Below, piece after piece: positions 27,178 to 36,744 of a stretch of 64,000 nt of DNA. Source of the stretch: Ignavibacterium sp. (GTDB lineage: Bacteria; Bacteroidota; Ignavibacteria; Ignavibacteriales; Ignavibacteriaceae); the NCBI RefSeq assembly GCF_025998815.1, contig NZ_AP026678.1, positions 186,001 through 250,000 on the forward strand, written 5' to 3'. The notes beneath the pieces were generated by a model. It was not told the DNA's origin and did no database searches. It saw only the letters and a program-made list of their open reading frames with translations. The position numbers and the translations under genes are program-made. Each line of letters opens with the position of its first letter. Position 1 is the first letter of the stretch.

Positions 27178-29967
27178 ATGAATAAAATTACAGCAGCTTT
27201 ACTAATTATTTTGACCACTTGTTCTTTATTTCCACAGCTTAGATATACCGACCAATTAAAACCCAACAGCATGTTCACAGAGGCACCCGATGATATAAAG
27301 AATACCAAACCATTTATGCGTCAATGGTGGTTTTATGAGCAGCGCTCTTATCCCAATGATTTTATTCCGGAGAATGCTTATGAAAATGCTTTGATGGAAA
27401 AAAATCAGTTAAGAATGACTTATGAAGAAACTACAATTCCGAATTTTACCTGGGTTAGTTTGGGCCCAACTCCTGGAGCATATTTTGGATATGGAAATAT
27501 CTCGAGCAGAATTGTAACCGGAACTTACGATCCTAACAATCCGAACATCATTTACATTGGTCCGGCAAATGGCGGAGTCTGGAAATCAACAGATAATGGA
27601 CTGACCTGGAATCCTTTGACAGATAATGAAGTTTCGATGGCTATGGGTGCAATTGTTGTTGATCCGACAAATTCAAATATCGTTTATGCGGGAACAGGTG
27701 AAGCAACTTACAGTGGTGCTTCTTATTATGGAAGAGGATTACTTAAATCTACTAATGGTGGTTCAACCTGGATTAATTATACATCAGGACTTCCTTCATC
27801 AACATATTTTTCAAGATTGAAGATTAGACCAAACAACTCAAATCAACTTTTGGCTGCTCTCGGGAACAATGGATTATACAGAAGCACGAATGGCGGACAA
27901 AACTGGACTCAAATTCTAAGCGGCAGAGTTGATGATGTTGTTTTTTCTCCTTCGGGTGATACAGCTTTTGCGGTTGGTTCCGGCATTGGAATCAGAAGAT
28001 CAACTAACGGCGGACAAACTTTTGCAACTTTTGGTAGTGATCTTCCATCAGGAACAAGAACTCATTTCGATTTAAGTCAGACAAATCCTGCAATAATGTA
28101 TGCGGCAGTTTATTCTTCAAGTAATGTTAATATTTATAAATCAACAAACTACGGTGTTAATTGGACTTCGATAACTCCAACAAGTAATTTTCAGAACTTG
28201 GCAGGTCAGGCGTGGTATGATTTATATTGTTTTGTAAATCCAAAAAATCCAAACAAAGTTTATGTTGGAACAATTGACATCTTTCGTTCAACTGATGGTT
28301 CTACTTTTACGAATATAACCAATGGTTATAACGGAGGATATGTTCATGTTGATCAACATTATTTGTTCTTCCATCCGACAAATGAGAATACATTTATTGT
28401 TTGTAACGATGGTGGAATCTGGAGAACAACAGACAACGGTAACACATTTACCAATCTGAATCAGAATTTAACTCTAACTCAATTTTACAGAATTGCTGCA
28501 AGTCCTTTTAATCCGGGAAGAATTCTGGGTGGAACTCAGGATAACGGAACTCAGCAAACTTTTTCAACTCTCAATTGGTCAGCAGCTTATGGTGGAGATG
28601 GTGGTGAAGTTTGTTTCAATCCTTTTGACCAGAATTTTATTTTGGGTGAAACACAGAATGGCGGAATTTTCCGAACTACAAATGGTGGAGCTTCGTGGAA
28701 TCAAGCACAGAGTGGATTAAATATGAGTGAAAGTGTTGCCTGGGTTGCACCGATAATTGCACATCCAACTGTTTCAGGAACATTCTTTACTGCAAGAACG
28801 AGTGTTTATAAAACTACTAACAATGGCGGAAGTTGGACAGCAATTTCATCTCCTGTTAACGGGACTTACCCAATCAGAGAAATGGCAATCAGTAAAACCA
28901 ATCCAAACATAATGTATGCAACTTCTAATGCGTTAATTTTCAAATCAACGAACGGAGGAGTTAATTGGACAAATGTTACAACTGGTTTACCTAACAGGAC
29001 TATAACTTCAGTTAATGTTCATCCCTCAGATGAAAATATTGTGTTGTTAACATTTTCCGGTTTTGGTACTGATAAAGTTTATAAATCTACAAATGGTGGT
29101 TCAAGCTGGGTCTCAATTGATGGTCCATTGCCTGATGCACCTGTGAATGATTTGTTTATCTACACAATTAACCCGGGTAAACCGAATACTTATTTCGTTG
29201 CAACCGATATTGGTGTTTTTGTAACAGATGATAATGGAGTTAGCTGGACTGAAATACCTTCTGGAATTCCAAATACTGTTATAATGCATCTTGATTATTC
29301 TGATTCCACAAAAATGTTAAGAGCAGCAACTCACGGTCGTGGAGTTTATGAAGCATATATTGATTTCACGATTCCAGTTGAGTTAACTGCTTTCGATGCT
29401 TCTATAGATAACAAGATTGTTAATATAATTTGGTCAACTGCAACGGAAACAAACAACTCACATTTTGAAGTCGAAAGAAAATTAAAAAATCAGGATTGGG
29501 AAAAAATCGGTGAAGTTAATGGTGCCGGAACCACAGCAATTCCGCAATCATATTCATTCAAAGATGATTTTTCATTTAAGTCTTACGAAGGAAAAATTCT
29601 ATACAGATTAAAGCAAGTTGATTTTGATGGTTCTTTTGAATACTCAAAAGTAATTTCTGTTGAAGTGAATTTCATTCCAGAGAAATTTGCAATCTCACAG
29701 AATTATCCTAATCCTTTCAATCCGAATACAACAATTTCTTATTCGATTCCGAAAGGAGAGGGAAATCAAGTGACTATTAAAGTATATGATTTATTGGGAA
29801 AAGAAGTTTCAACACTTGTAAACGAATTTAAAACTCCCGGAAATTATCAGATAGCGTTCAATGCTGATGGACTAACTTCCGGAATTTATTTCTATTTGTA
29901 TGAAGCATTTGATTCAAACGGAATGAAGATACACAGTGAAGTCAGGAAAATGACTTTGCTTAAATAA
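27178..29967 (+). CDS. T9SS-secreted sortilin/BNR-type propeller protein
   Basis: A 929-residue exported protein. After a signal peptide (ALLIILTTCSLFPQ), repeated blades with the Asp-box form SxDNGxTW run through most of the sequence (STDNGLTWNP, STNGGSTWI, STNGGQNWTQ and others), as in sortilin/xyloglucanase-like double propellers. About residues 735-830 form the linker module beginning IPVELTAF with ATETNNSHFEVERK. The tail ISQNYPNPFNPNTTISY ... is a T9SS sorting domain. A carbohydrate-related function is plausible but no catalytic residues can be named. GGGAGA lies before the ATG. Confidence 0.85.
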   Translation: MNKITAALLIILTTCSLFPQLRYTDQLKPNSMFTEAPDDIKNTKPFMRQWWFYEQRSYPNDFIPENAYENALMEKNQLRMTYEETTIPNFTWVSLGPTPGAYFGYGNISSRIVTGTYDPNNPNIIYIGPANGGVWKSTDNGLTWNPLTDNEVSMAMGAIVVDPTNSNIVYAGTGEATYSGASYYGRGLLKSTNGGSTWINYTSGLPSSTYFSRLKIRPNNSNQLLAALGNNGLYRSTNGGQNWTQILSGRVDDVVFSPSGDTAFAVGSGIGIRRSTNGGQTFATFGSDLPSGTRTHFDLSQTNPAIMYAAVYSSSNVNIYKSTNYGVNWTSITPTSNFQNLAGQAWYDLYCFVNPKNPNKVYVGTIDIFRSTDGSTFTNITNGYNGGYVHVDQHYLFFHPTNENTFIVCNDGGIWRTTDNGNTFTNLNQNLTLTQFYRIAASPFNPGRILGGTQDNGTQQTFSTLNWSAAYGGDGGEVCFNPFDQNFILGETQNGGIFRTTNGGASWNQAQSGLNMSESVAWVAPIIAHPTVSGTFFTARTSVYKTTNNGGSWTAISSPVNGTYPIREMAISKTNPNIMYATSNALIFKSTNGGVNWTNVTTGLPNRTITSVNVHPSDENIVLLTFSGFGTDKVYKSTNGGSSWVSIDGPLPDAPVNDLFIYTINPGKPNTYFVATDIGVFVTDDNGVSWTEIPSGIPNTVIMHLDYSDSTKMLRAATHGRGVYEAYIDFTIPVELTAFDASIDNKIVNIIWSTATETNNSHFEVERKLKNQDWEKIGEVNGAGTTAIPQSYSFKDDFSFKSYEGKILYRLKQVDFDGSFEYSKVISVEVNFIPEKFAISQNYPNPFNPNTTISYSIPKGEGNQVTIKVYDLLGKEVSTLVNEFKTPGNYQIAFNADGLTSGIYFYLYEAFDSNGMKIHSEVRKMTLLK

Positions 29968-30264
29968 TTTCAGGGCTGACTGAAGAGTTAAAATATTTTC
30001 TTTACGCTAATGTAAGTTAGTGATTGATTTATAGTGAGTTTTTAATTAGAACTAATTTATCATCAATCAAAAAGAATTTATCGTAATCTCTATTAAGTCA
30101 GCCATTTACATTTGCTTTCCATCAATCCAACAAAATTTATCTGCTAAAAGAAGTCTGAATATCCTTAAATTTGCAATGGCAATTAATTATAAAAATGTTT
30201 ATTCATACAAACCGAAGTAAAGCAATTCTATATTTTCAATCAGAAAAAATTTTAAGGGGTATTT
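29968..30264. other. 297-base intergenic stretch
   Basis: No gene or RNA gene was seen. A TAAATTTG box at 30166-30173 is a possible -7 element for the next operon, but no TTG stands 19-20 bases upstream. Confidence 0.4.
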
Positions 30265-31203
30265 ATGCAGAACGATAAGCTTAGACTAGAAGACTTGCTC
30301 GAAACAGGAGTCGCAAATGTTCAGGATGACCGGATAAATTCTGTTGCAATAATCGGAGCCGGTGTTATGGGGCAGGGAATCGGTCAAACTATAGCTGCCT
30401 CCGGAATGGAAGTAACTATTATTGAAAAGACAAATGAAAAACTTGAATGGGCAAAAGCACAGCTTGGTGAAAACATCGACAGAGAAATAAAACGTTGGGC
30501 TATGACCAATTCAGAAAAGAAAGCAATCTTTAGCCGAATCATCTGGGACATTGATATTTCAAAAATAAAAGATTGTGATCTTGTGATCGAAGCTGTTGAT
30601 GAAGACTTCGATTTGAAAGTTAAAATATTCAAGGAAATGGATAAGCACGCAAAAAAGGATGCAATCTTTGTTTCAAATACCTCAACTCTCTCTTTAACAA
30701 AAATTTCAGAAACAACATCAAGACCTGACCGGGTTATTGGAATGCACTTCCTCAATCCTGTTCCTAAGGTTCCTTTGGTTGAAATTGTTAAGTGCCTTCA
30801 TACCTCAAATGAAACTGTAAAAAAAGTGAAAGATTTTGCGAACAGAATTGGTAAAACTCCGGTTGAGGTTTATGAATATCCGGGATTTGTAACAACCAGA
30901 GCCATCGTGCCTTTACTAAACGAAGCGATGTATATTTTGCTTGAAGGTGTGGCAACAGCCAAAGATATCGATACTGCAATGCGTCTTGGATATAATTTTC
31001 AATATGGTCCGCTCGAAATGGCAGATATGATGGGTCTTGATGAAGTACTCGCATGGATGGAAACTTTGTGGAAGACATTAGGAGAGCCAAGATACAGAGC
31101 TTGTCCAATTCTCAGAAAACTTGTTCGTGAAAGAAAACTCGGAAGAAAAACCGGTGAAGGTTTTTATAAATATGACCAGCACGGAAATAAAATAATTGAA
31201 TAA
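30265..31203 (+). CDS. 3-hydroxyacyl-CoA dehydrogenase
   Basis: A 312-residue stand-alone dehydrogenase of the 3-hydroxybutyryl-CoA dehydrogenase type, with about 25 extra N-terminal residues. The NAD site is IIGAGVMGQGIG (31-38 core), catalytic residues are Ser137-Asn138 in FVSNTSTLS and His161 in GMHFLNPVP with Glu173, and the C-terminal GPLEMADMMGLD is typical. It oxidises or reduces short-chain 3-hydroxyacyl-CoA in beta-oxidation or butyrate-type metabolism. It heads a four-gene run with acetate kinase, an SDR and a flavoprotein (gaps 30, 38 and 34 bases). AAGGGG lies before the ATG. Confidence 0.92.
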   Translation: MQNDKLRLEDLLETGVANVQDDRINSVAIIGAGVMGQGIGQTIAASGMEVTIIEKTNEKLEWAKAQLGENIDREIKRWAMTNSEKKAIFSRIIWDIDISKIKDCDLVIEAVDEDFDLKVKIFKEMDKHAKKDAIFVSNTSTLSLTKISETTSRPDRVIGMHFLNPVPKVPLVEIVKCLHTSNETVKKVKDFANRIGKTPVEVYEYPGFVTTRAIVPLLNEAMYILLEGVATAKDIDTAMRLGYNFQYGPLEMADMMGLDEVLAWMETLWKTLGEPRYRACPILRKLVRERKLGRKTGEGFYKYDQHGNKIIE

Positions 31204-31233
31204 TTATCAGGGGAAAATAAAAGGATAAATCAG

Positions 31234-32430
31234 ATGAAAGTTTTAGTTTTAAATTGTGGTAGTTCTTCAGTCAAGTATCAGTTTATTGATACAGAGAAAA
31301 AACTCGCATTAGCAAAAGGATTAGTTGATAGAATCGGAATGGCTGGCGCTGTTCTTTCGCATCAGAGATATGATGGTGACCAAATTAAAATCAGTGGAGA
31401 AATTCTTGATCATCAAATTGCAATAGAATATGTGCTGGCAATGTTGTTAAGTAAAAACCACGGTGTAATAGATGACAAAAAAGATATTGAAGCAGTCGGA
31501 CATCGTGTGGTTCACGGTGGTGAAACATTTTCAGGTTCAGTTCTCATAACAGATGAAGTTATAAAAGCATTGCAGGATAACATTGAACTTGCACCGCTTC
31601 ACAATCCGCCAAACATAAAAGGTATTCAGGCAGCAACCAGAATTTTACCTGGCACTCCTCAGGTTGGAGTATTCGATACGGCATTTCATTCACATATGCC
31701 ACCAAAAGCTTATCTGTATGGAATACCTTATGAACTTTATCGTAAATACAAAATCAGAAGGTATGGTTTTCATGGAACTTCGCATCTTTATGTTTCCAAA
31801 AGAGCCGCTGAGTTGATGGGAAGAAAGTATGAGGAATTAAAAATCATTACTGCACACCTCGGAAACGGTTGCAGTATGGCTGCTGTTGACAGAGGCGTTT
31901 CAGTTGATACAACAATGGGATTTACTCCGCTTGAAGGTTTATTGATGGGAACAAGAAGCGGTGATCTTGATCCACAGGTAATTCTTTATATTATGGGAAA
32001 AGAAGGATTATCATTGAATGAAGCAGCAACAATGTTAAATAAACACAGTGGTTTGATAGGAATAAGTGGTGAAAGCAGCGATATGCGTGAAATTCTGGCT
32101 GCTGTAAAAGATCAACATCAAAGAGCAAAACATGCTTTTGATATTTTCTGCTACAGAATTAAAAAGTATGTCGGAGCTTATGCTTCTGCAATGGGTGGGG
32201 TTGATGCTCTCGTTTTTACCGGAGGTATTGGTGAAAATTCTTATGAAGTTCGTGAAGAAGTATGTAGGGATATGGAATTCATGGGAATCCATCTTGATCA
32301 ATTGCGCAATCAGAATAAAGAAGAATTAATTTCATCAGATTCTTCCAAAGTAAAAGTTTTCAGAATCCCGACTAATGAAGAATTAGTAATCGCAATGGAT
32401 ACTGCAGAAATTGTTAGTTCCTTAAACTAA
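31234..32430 (+). CDS. ackA: Acetate kinase
   Basis: A 398-residue enzyme with the family start VLNCGSSSVKYQFI, HRVVHGGETFSGS, FDTAFHSHMPP, the RYGFHGTSHLYVS motif, AHLGNGCSMAAV and VFTGGIGENS. It makes ATP and acetate from acetyl phosphate, or the reverse. No phosphotransacetylase gene lies next to it. Coupled with the dehydrogenase upstream it suggests fermentation or acyl-CoA disposal. Confidence 0.96.
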   Translation: MKVLVLNCGSSSVKYQFIDTEKKLALAKGLVDRIGMAGAVLSHQRYDGDQIKISGEILDHQIAIEYVLAMLLSKNHGVIDDKKDIEAVGHRVVHGGETFSGSVLITDEVIKALQDNIELAPLHNPPNIKGIQAATRILPGTPQVGVFDTAFHSHMPPKAYLYGIPYELYRKYKIRRYGFHGTSHLYVSKRAAELMGRKYEELKIITAHLGNGCSMAAVDRGVSVDTTMGFTPLEGLLMGTRSGDLDPQVILYIMGKEGLSLNEAATMLNKHSGLIGISGESSDMREILAAVKDQHQRAKHAFDIFCYRIKKYVGAYASAMGGVDALVFTGGIGENSYEVREEVCRDMEFMGIHLDQLRNQNKEELISSDSSKVKVFRIPTNEELVIAMDTAEIVSSLN

Positions 32431-32468
32431 ATAGTTAAACTTTATTAAAATATTTTTTTGAGGGCTTT

Positions 32469-33260
32469 ATGGATTTAGGAATAAAAGGCAAAGTTGCAAT
32501 CGTAACTGCATCAAGTACAGGAATTGGTAAAGCAGTTGCAGAAACTTTAGTATCCGAAGGTGTAAATGTTGCAATTTGTTCCAGGTCCAAAGAGAAATTA
32601 ATTGAAGCTTCAAAAGACATTAAAAATAAATTTGGTACCGAACCATTCTGGTGTGTATGCGATATTAATTCCCCAAAAGATATTGAAAATTTTCATAATG
32701 CAGTTGTAAAACAATTCGGTTCAGTTGATATACTTGTAAACAATTGTGGTGGTCCTATTCCCGGATATTTTGCTGATTTAACCGAAGACGATTGGAATGA
32801 TGCATTCAAGCAAGTGTTATTAAGTGTTATCCGATTTTCTCATCTTGTTATTCCGGATATGATAAAGAAAGAATGGGGAAGAATAATTAACATAACTTCT
32901 GTTGCAGTTAAGCAGCCGGTTCATAATCTAATTTTGTCAAATTCATTCAGAGCCGCTGTAACCGGATTTGCTAAGACACTCAGTAATGAAGTAGCGAGTA
33001 AGAACATAACTGTTAACAATGTTGCACCAGGTTACACATTAACTCACAGATTATATGAGCTTGCAGTAAACAGAGCAAAAACATCTGGCAAGTCTCACGA
33101 GGAAATTTTAGTTGAAATGGCTAAAGATGTTCCGATGAATCGTCTTGGAGGTCCTGAAGAAATTGCAGCATTAGTTGCATTTCTTGCATCAAAGCAAGCA
33201 TCATATATTACCGGTACAACTATTCAGGTTGATGGCGGCTCAACAAAAGGAATTTTCTAA
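32469..33260 (+). CDS. SDR-family protein with altered active site
   Basis: A 263-residue Rossmann protein resembling FabG. It has VTASSTGIGKAVAE (Gly to Ala in the TGxxxGIG motif), ILVNNCGG, NITS with Ser144 and NNVAPGYTLT. The usual Tyr-x3-Lys pair is replaced: the aligned positions 157 and 161 are Ser and Arg (ILSNSFRAAV). This fits the atypical BKR-like SDR subgroup that lacks the classical tetrad. It may still bind a nucleotide, but classical reductase chemistry is doubtful. It is third in the operon from 30265, behind GAGGG. Confidence 0.88.
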   Translation: MDLGIKGKVAIVTASSTGIGKAVAETLVSEGVNVAICSRSKEKLIEASKDIKNKFGTEPFWCVCDINSPKDIENFHNAVVKQFGSVDILVNNCGGPIPGYFADLTEDDWNDAFKQVLLSVIRFSHLVIPDMIKKEWGRIINITSVAVKQPVHNLILSNSFRAAVTGFAKTLSNEVASKNITVNNVAPGYTLTHRLYELAVNRAKTSGKSHEEILVEMAKDVPMNRLGGPEEIAALVAFLASKQASYITGTTIQVDGGSTKGIF

Positions 33261-33294
33261 GCACACAAATTTTTCCTCATAGAAAGAGGACAAC

Positions 33295-34848
33295 ATGAAA
33301 AAGCAAATTGAATTAGCTATTCCACCAGATAAAATTTCTTTTCAAAATATTCTTCACAAAGAAGCTTCTGAATTTTTATCAGTTCCTGCAGAAAAAATAT
33401 CAGCAGTAATTCCTTTACGAAGGTCGATTGATGCAAGAAGTAAAAAAGTTGTTTTCAGATTTTTGGTTGATGTATATTTAAATGAAATACCACAAACCCA
33501 TACAAGAATAATTGATTACAAACCGGTTTCAGATAAAAATAAAGTAATAATCATTGGATTTGGTCCGGCAGGAATGTATGCCGCATTAAGATTAATTGAA
33601 CTTGGAATTAAACCCATTGTAATTGAGCGCGGTAAAGATGTTCAAAGCAGAAGACGAGATATAAGAGCTATTCATCAGGAACAAATTGTTAATCCTGATT
33701 CAAATTATTGTTTTGGTGAAGGAGGAGCTGGCGCTTATAGTGATGGAAAACTTTATACCCGCGCAACTAAAAGAGGTGATGTAAAAAAGATTCTGGAAAT
33801 TCTTGTTCAGCACGGAGCAGCTCCTGAAATTTTGATTGATACTCATCCACATATCGGCTCAAATAAATTACCTAAAATTGTACAACAGATTCGACAAACA
33901 ATTCTTAATTGTGGTGGTGAAGTTCATTTCAACTCAAAGGTTACGGATTTTGTAATACAGCAAAGTAAAATTCTTGGTGTAGTAGTAAACAACGCAGACG
34001 AGATTTTAGCAGATGCAGTAGTACTCGCTACAGGTCATTCAGCAAGAGATATTTTTTATTTGCTTCATAAAAAAAATATTCTGATACAACCAAAACCTTT
34101 TGCACTTGGAGTAAGAATTGAACATCCGCAAGCTTTAATTAATGAAATTCAATATCACAGTAAAGAAAAACATCCGAATCTGCCTGCTGCAAGTTACTCA
34201 CTTTCCTGTAATGTAAAAGACAGAGGAGTATACTCTTTTTGTATGTGTCCGGGTGGAATTATAGTTCCCGCAGCAACTGCTCAAAATGAAATTGTTGTAA
34301 ATGGAATGTCGGTGTCAAGGCGAGATTCACCTTTTGCTAATTCAGGATTTGTTGTTGAAGTTACTGAAGAGGAATATCAGAAATATGAAAAAGATTTTCC
34401 CTTTAGTGCATTGCGACTTCAAATGGAAGTAGAACAGAAGTGTTACGAACTTGCAAATAAAACTCAACAAGCTCCTGCTCAAAAAGTAACTGATTTTGTT
34501 GAAGGGAAATTTTCAACATCACTGCCGAAATCTTCTTACATAGCAGGATTAACCTCAGTAGAACTGCATAAGGAATTACCTTCTTTCATCACAAAAAGAT
34601 TGAAAACAGCATTGAAAATTTTTGACAAGAGAATGCATGGTTATTATTCCGATGAAGCCATTATTGTTGCACCCGAATCACGAACTAGTTCGCCGATAAG
34701 AATTCCAAGAGATAAAGAAACATTTATGCATCTTCAGATTGAAGGTTTGTTTCCCTGTGGTGAAGGCGCAGGTTACGCAGGTGGAATTGTTTCTGCAGCA
34801 ATTGATGGTGAGAATTGTGCAAATGCAGTTAAAAAATTTCTTGAATAA
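33295..34848 (+). CDS. FAD-dependent oxidoreductase, COG2509 type
   Basis: A 517-residue flavoprotein. A small N-terminal domain (about 80 residues) precedes the FAD-binding VIIIGFGPAGMYAALRL and IVIERG, then CFGEGGAGAYSDGKLYTR, VLATGHSARDIF, YSFCMCPGGIIVPAA and the C-terminal EGLFPCGEGAGYAGGIVSAAIDG. This architecture is the conserved but poorly characterised COG2509 family of predicted dehydrogenases. The substrate is unknown. It ends the operon from 30265 and meets the convergent sugar dehydrogenase across a hairpin at 34862-34888. Confidence 0.88.
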   Translation: MKKQIELAIPPDKISFQNILHKEASEFLSVPAEKISAVIPLRRSIDARSKKVVFRFLVDVYLNEIPQTHTRIIDYKPVSDKNKVIIIGFGPAGMYAALRLIELGIKPIVIERGKDVQSRRRDIRAIHQEQIVNPDSNYCFGEGGAGAYSDGKLYTRATKRGDVKKILEILVQHGAAPEILIDTHPHIGSNKLPKIVQQIRQTILNCGGEVHFNSKVTDFVIQQSKILGVVVNNADEILADAVVLATGHSARDIFYLLHKKNILIQPKPFALGVRIEHPQALINEIQYHSKEKHPNLPAASYSLSCNVKDRGVYSFCMCPGGIIVPAATAQNEIVVNGMSVSRRDSPFANSGFVVEVTEEEYQKYEKDFPFSALRLQMEVEQKCYELANKTQQAPAQKVTDFVEGKFSTSLPKSSYIAGLTSVELHKELPSFITKRLKTALKIFDKRMHGYYSDEAIIVAPESRTSSPIRIPRDKETFMHLQIEGLFPCGEGAGYAGGIVSAAIDGENCANAVKKFLE

Positions 34849-34861
34849 TTAGAAATAAATT

Positions 34862-34888
34862 GTCACCCTTCGATAAAATAAGGGTGAC
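34862..34888. repeat. Degenerate 27-base palindrome, possible bidirectional terminator
   Basis: GTCACCCTTCGAT ... AAGGGTGAC is exactly 27 bases and has a 9-pair stem. It matches the reverse complement of palindrome A (7615 and 12350 blocks) at most positions. Lying between two convergent genes, it would form a hairpin in both transcripts, though without a clear T-run. Confidence 0.7.
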
Positions 34889-34908
34889 AATATGAATCTT
34901 TTCTTTTA

Positions 34909-36603
34909 CTATTTAATGTAAATCATCTTTCTTGCACTGGAAAAATTTCCTGCTGATAATTGATAGATGTACACACCGCTTTTCAATTTGGATGCATCGA
35001 ATTCAACTTCATAAACACCTGCTGATTTGGTCTCATTAATCAGTGTGGTTATTTCATTGCCCAATAAATCAAAAACTTTGAGTGTTACTTTGTTATTTAT
35101 TCCATCAGGAACTGTAAAAGAAATTTTTGTTGATGGATTAAATGGATTTGGAAAGTTTTGTCTGAGTTCAAAACTTTTTGGTAAACCCAAATCAACGGTT
35201 ACAACATTCAAATAGTTAAATGAACCGTCGTGGTCAACTTGCTTGAGACGATAATAATAAGTTCCATAATCAACATCTTCATCCACAAAACTATAAGTAT
35301 TTCTGTTTGTTGTGGTTCCATTTCCACCCACAAAGTATATTTCTTTGAAATTTACACCGTCTTTACTTCGCTCGATACTAAAGCCAGCGTTATTAGTTTC
35401 GGTAACAGTAAACCAATCTAATCTGACTTTTTTGCCTTCAATAACTGTTGCATTAAAAGTTCCTAATTCAACAGGAATAACAGTTGGAATGAAATTATAA
35501 ATTCTTCCATTAGATGATACTAAGTGTAACTCGTTATTTTCATCAACTCCAAATGAAGTAATCGGACCTGCTGCAGTAGTAATTAAAGTATTTGTTGGCG
35601 GATTAACTCCATCATAAAGTAAAGACCATACTTTTCGTGAACCATAATCTCCATAAATATATTTACCATAAAGCTCAGGTACATTTTGTCCTCGATAAAC
35701 ATATCCACCTGTTACTGAAATCCCATCTGAATGTGAGTATTCCCAGATTGGGAAAATATAAGTTCCATTACAGCCACTTGTGTTGTATGGATGATTACCT
35801 TCGTAACATCTCCAACCATAATTGCCACCGTTTGAAATGATATCTATTTCTTCCCACTGATTTTGTCCGACATCAGCAGCCCAAAGCCATCCGGTAACAG
35901 CATCGAAACTCATTCTCCACGGATTGCGCAATCCGTATGCGTAAATCTCTTTTCTGATAGAAGAATTTGTGCTGTCAGCAAAAGGATTTGTCGGAGGAAT
36001 TCCATAGTTCAATGGAAGTTGAGGATTATTGACATCAATTCTTAAAATTTTACCTAGCAGGTTTGTGATATTCTGAGCATTATTTTGTGGGTCGCCACCA
36101 GAACCACCATCACCTGTAGCAATATATAAGTAACCATCAGGTCCGAATGCAACACAGCCACCATTGTGATTTGAGTAAGGTTGATTAAATGTTAAAAGTA
36201 TAAGTTCAGAATTTTTATCAGCGGAATCCGGATTCGAAGTAACCTGAAATCTTGAAATTACTGTTCTGAGTGGACTTGGTGCAGTGTAGTTTACATAGAA
36301 GTAACCATTCGCCTCATAATTCGGATGAAAAGCCAATCCAAGCAAACCGGTTTCGCCTCCGGATGTTACTCGGTCAGTAATATCAAGAAAAGTTTTGGAT
36401 GTGGTTGCTGATGAATTATTTGGGAATACTTTAATTCTTCCTGCCTGCTCAACTACGAATAATCTGTTTGTTCCGTCGCCAGAATTTTGCAGATCAACAG
36501 GACTGGTAAAAGTTAAATTCGGAAATGCAATCTGAAAATTATATTGTGCATCTATCCGAATTGTTAAAAGCAGTAGTAAAGTTATAATAAGATATTTGTT
36601 CAC
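34909..36603 (-). CDS. T9SS-secreted PQQ-type sugar dehydrogenase
   Basis: A 564-residue exported protein. After a signal peptide come the six-bladed soluble glucose dehydrogenase/HHIP-like signatures: FVVEQAGRIKVF, TGLLGLAFHPNYEANGYFYV, HNGGCVAFGPDGYLYIATGDG, LLGKILRID, YGLRNPWRMSFD and WEEIDIISNGGNYGW. These enzymes oxidise aldose sugars using PQQ. The last 190 residues hold the IPVELGTF ... TETNNAGFSIERS linker module and a T9SS tail (RQNFPNPFNPSTKI). The start is GTG 36603 with GGAGG upstream. Cofactor use is inferred from family. Confidence 0.88.
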   Translation of the reverse strand: MNKYLIITLLLLLTIRIDAQYNFQIAFPNLTFTSPVDLQNSGDGTNRLFVVEQAGRIKVFPNNSSATTSKTFLDITDRVTSGGETGLLGLAFHPNYEANGYFYVNYTAPSPLRTVISRFQVTSNPDSADKNSELILLTFNQPYSNHNGGCVAFGPDGYLYIATGDGGSGGDPQNNAQNITNLLGKILRIDVNNPQLPLNYGIPPTNPFADSTNSSIRKEIYAYGLRNPWRMSFDAVTGWLWAADVGQNQWEEIDIISNGGNYGWRCYEGNHPYNTSGCNGTYIFPIWEYSHSDGISVTGGYVYRGQNVPELYGKYIYGDYGSRKVWSLLYDGVNPPTNTLITTAAGPITSFGVDENNELHLVSSNGRIYNFIPTVIPVELGTFNATVIEGKKVRLDWFTVTETNNAGFSIERSKDGVNFKEIYFVGGNGTTTNRNTYSFVDEDVDYGTYYYRLKQVDHDGSFNYLNVVTVDLGLPKSFELRQNFPNPFNPSTKISFTVPDGINNKVTLKVFDLLGNEITTLINETKSAGVYEVEFDASKLKSGVYIYQLSAGNFSSARKMIYIK

Positions 36604-36744
36604 ATTGCCTCCAATGTTTGTTTATGGAAATTTATTAAAAAACTTATTTGTCTTAAGTGGAATAAAATCTAAGATATATGCTCAAAACAGTTGGGAGAAA
36701 ACAAAATTAAGTTTTCAGAGATTAACAAGAACAATAATTTTTCG

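Noticed and set aside
29974-30104. GGCTGACT and AGTCAGCC 115 bases apart as a structured RNA
   Set aside because: A single 8-base complement over such a distance is expected by chance; no further supporting stems were seen.
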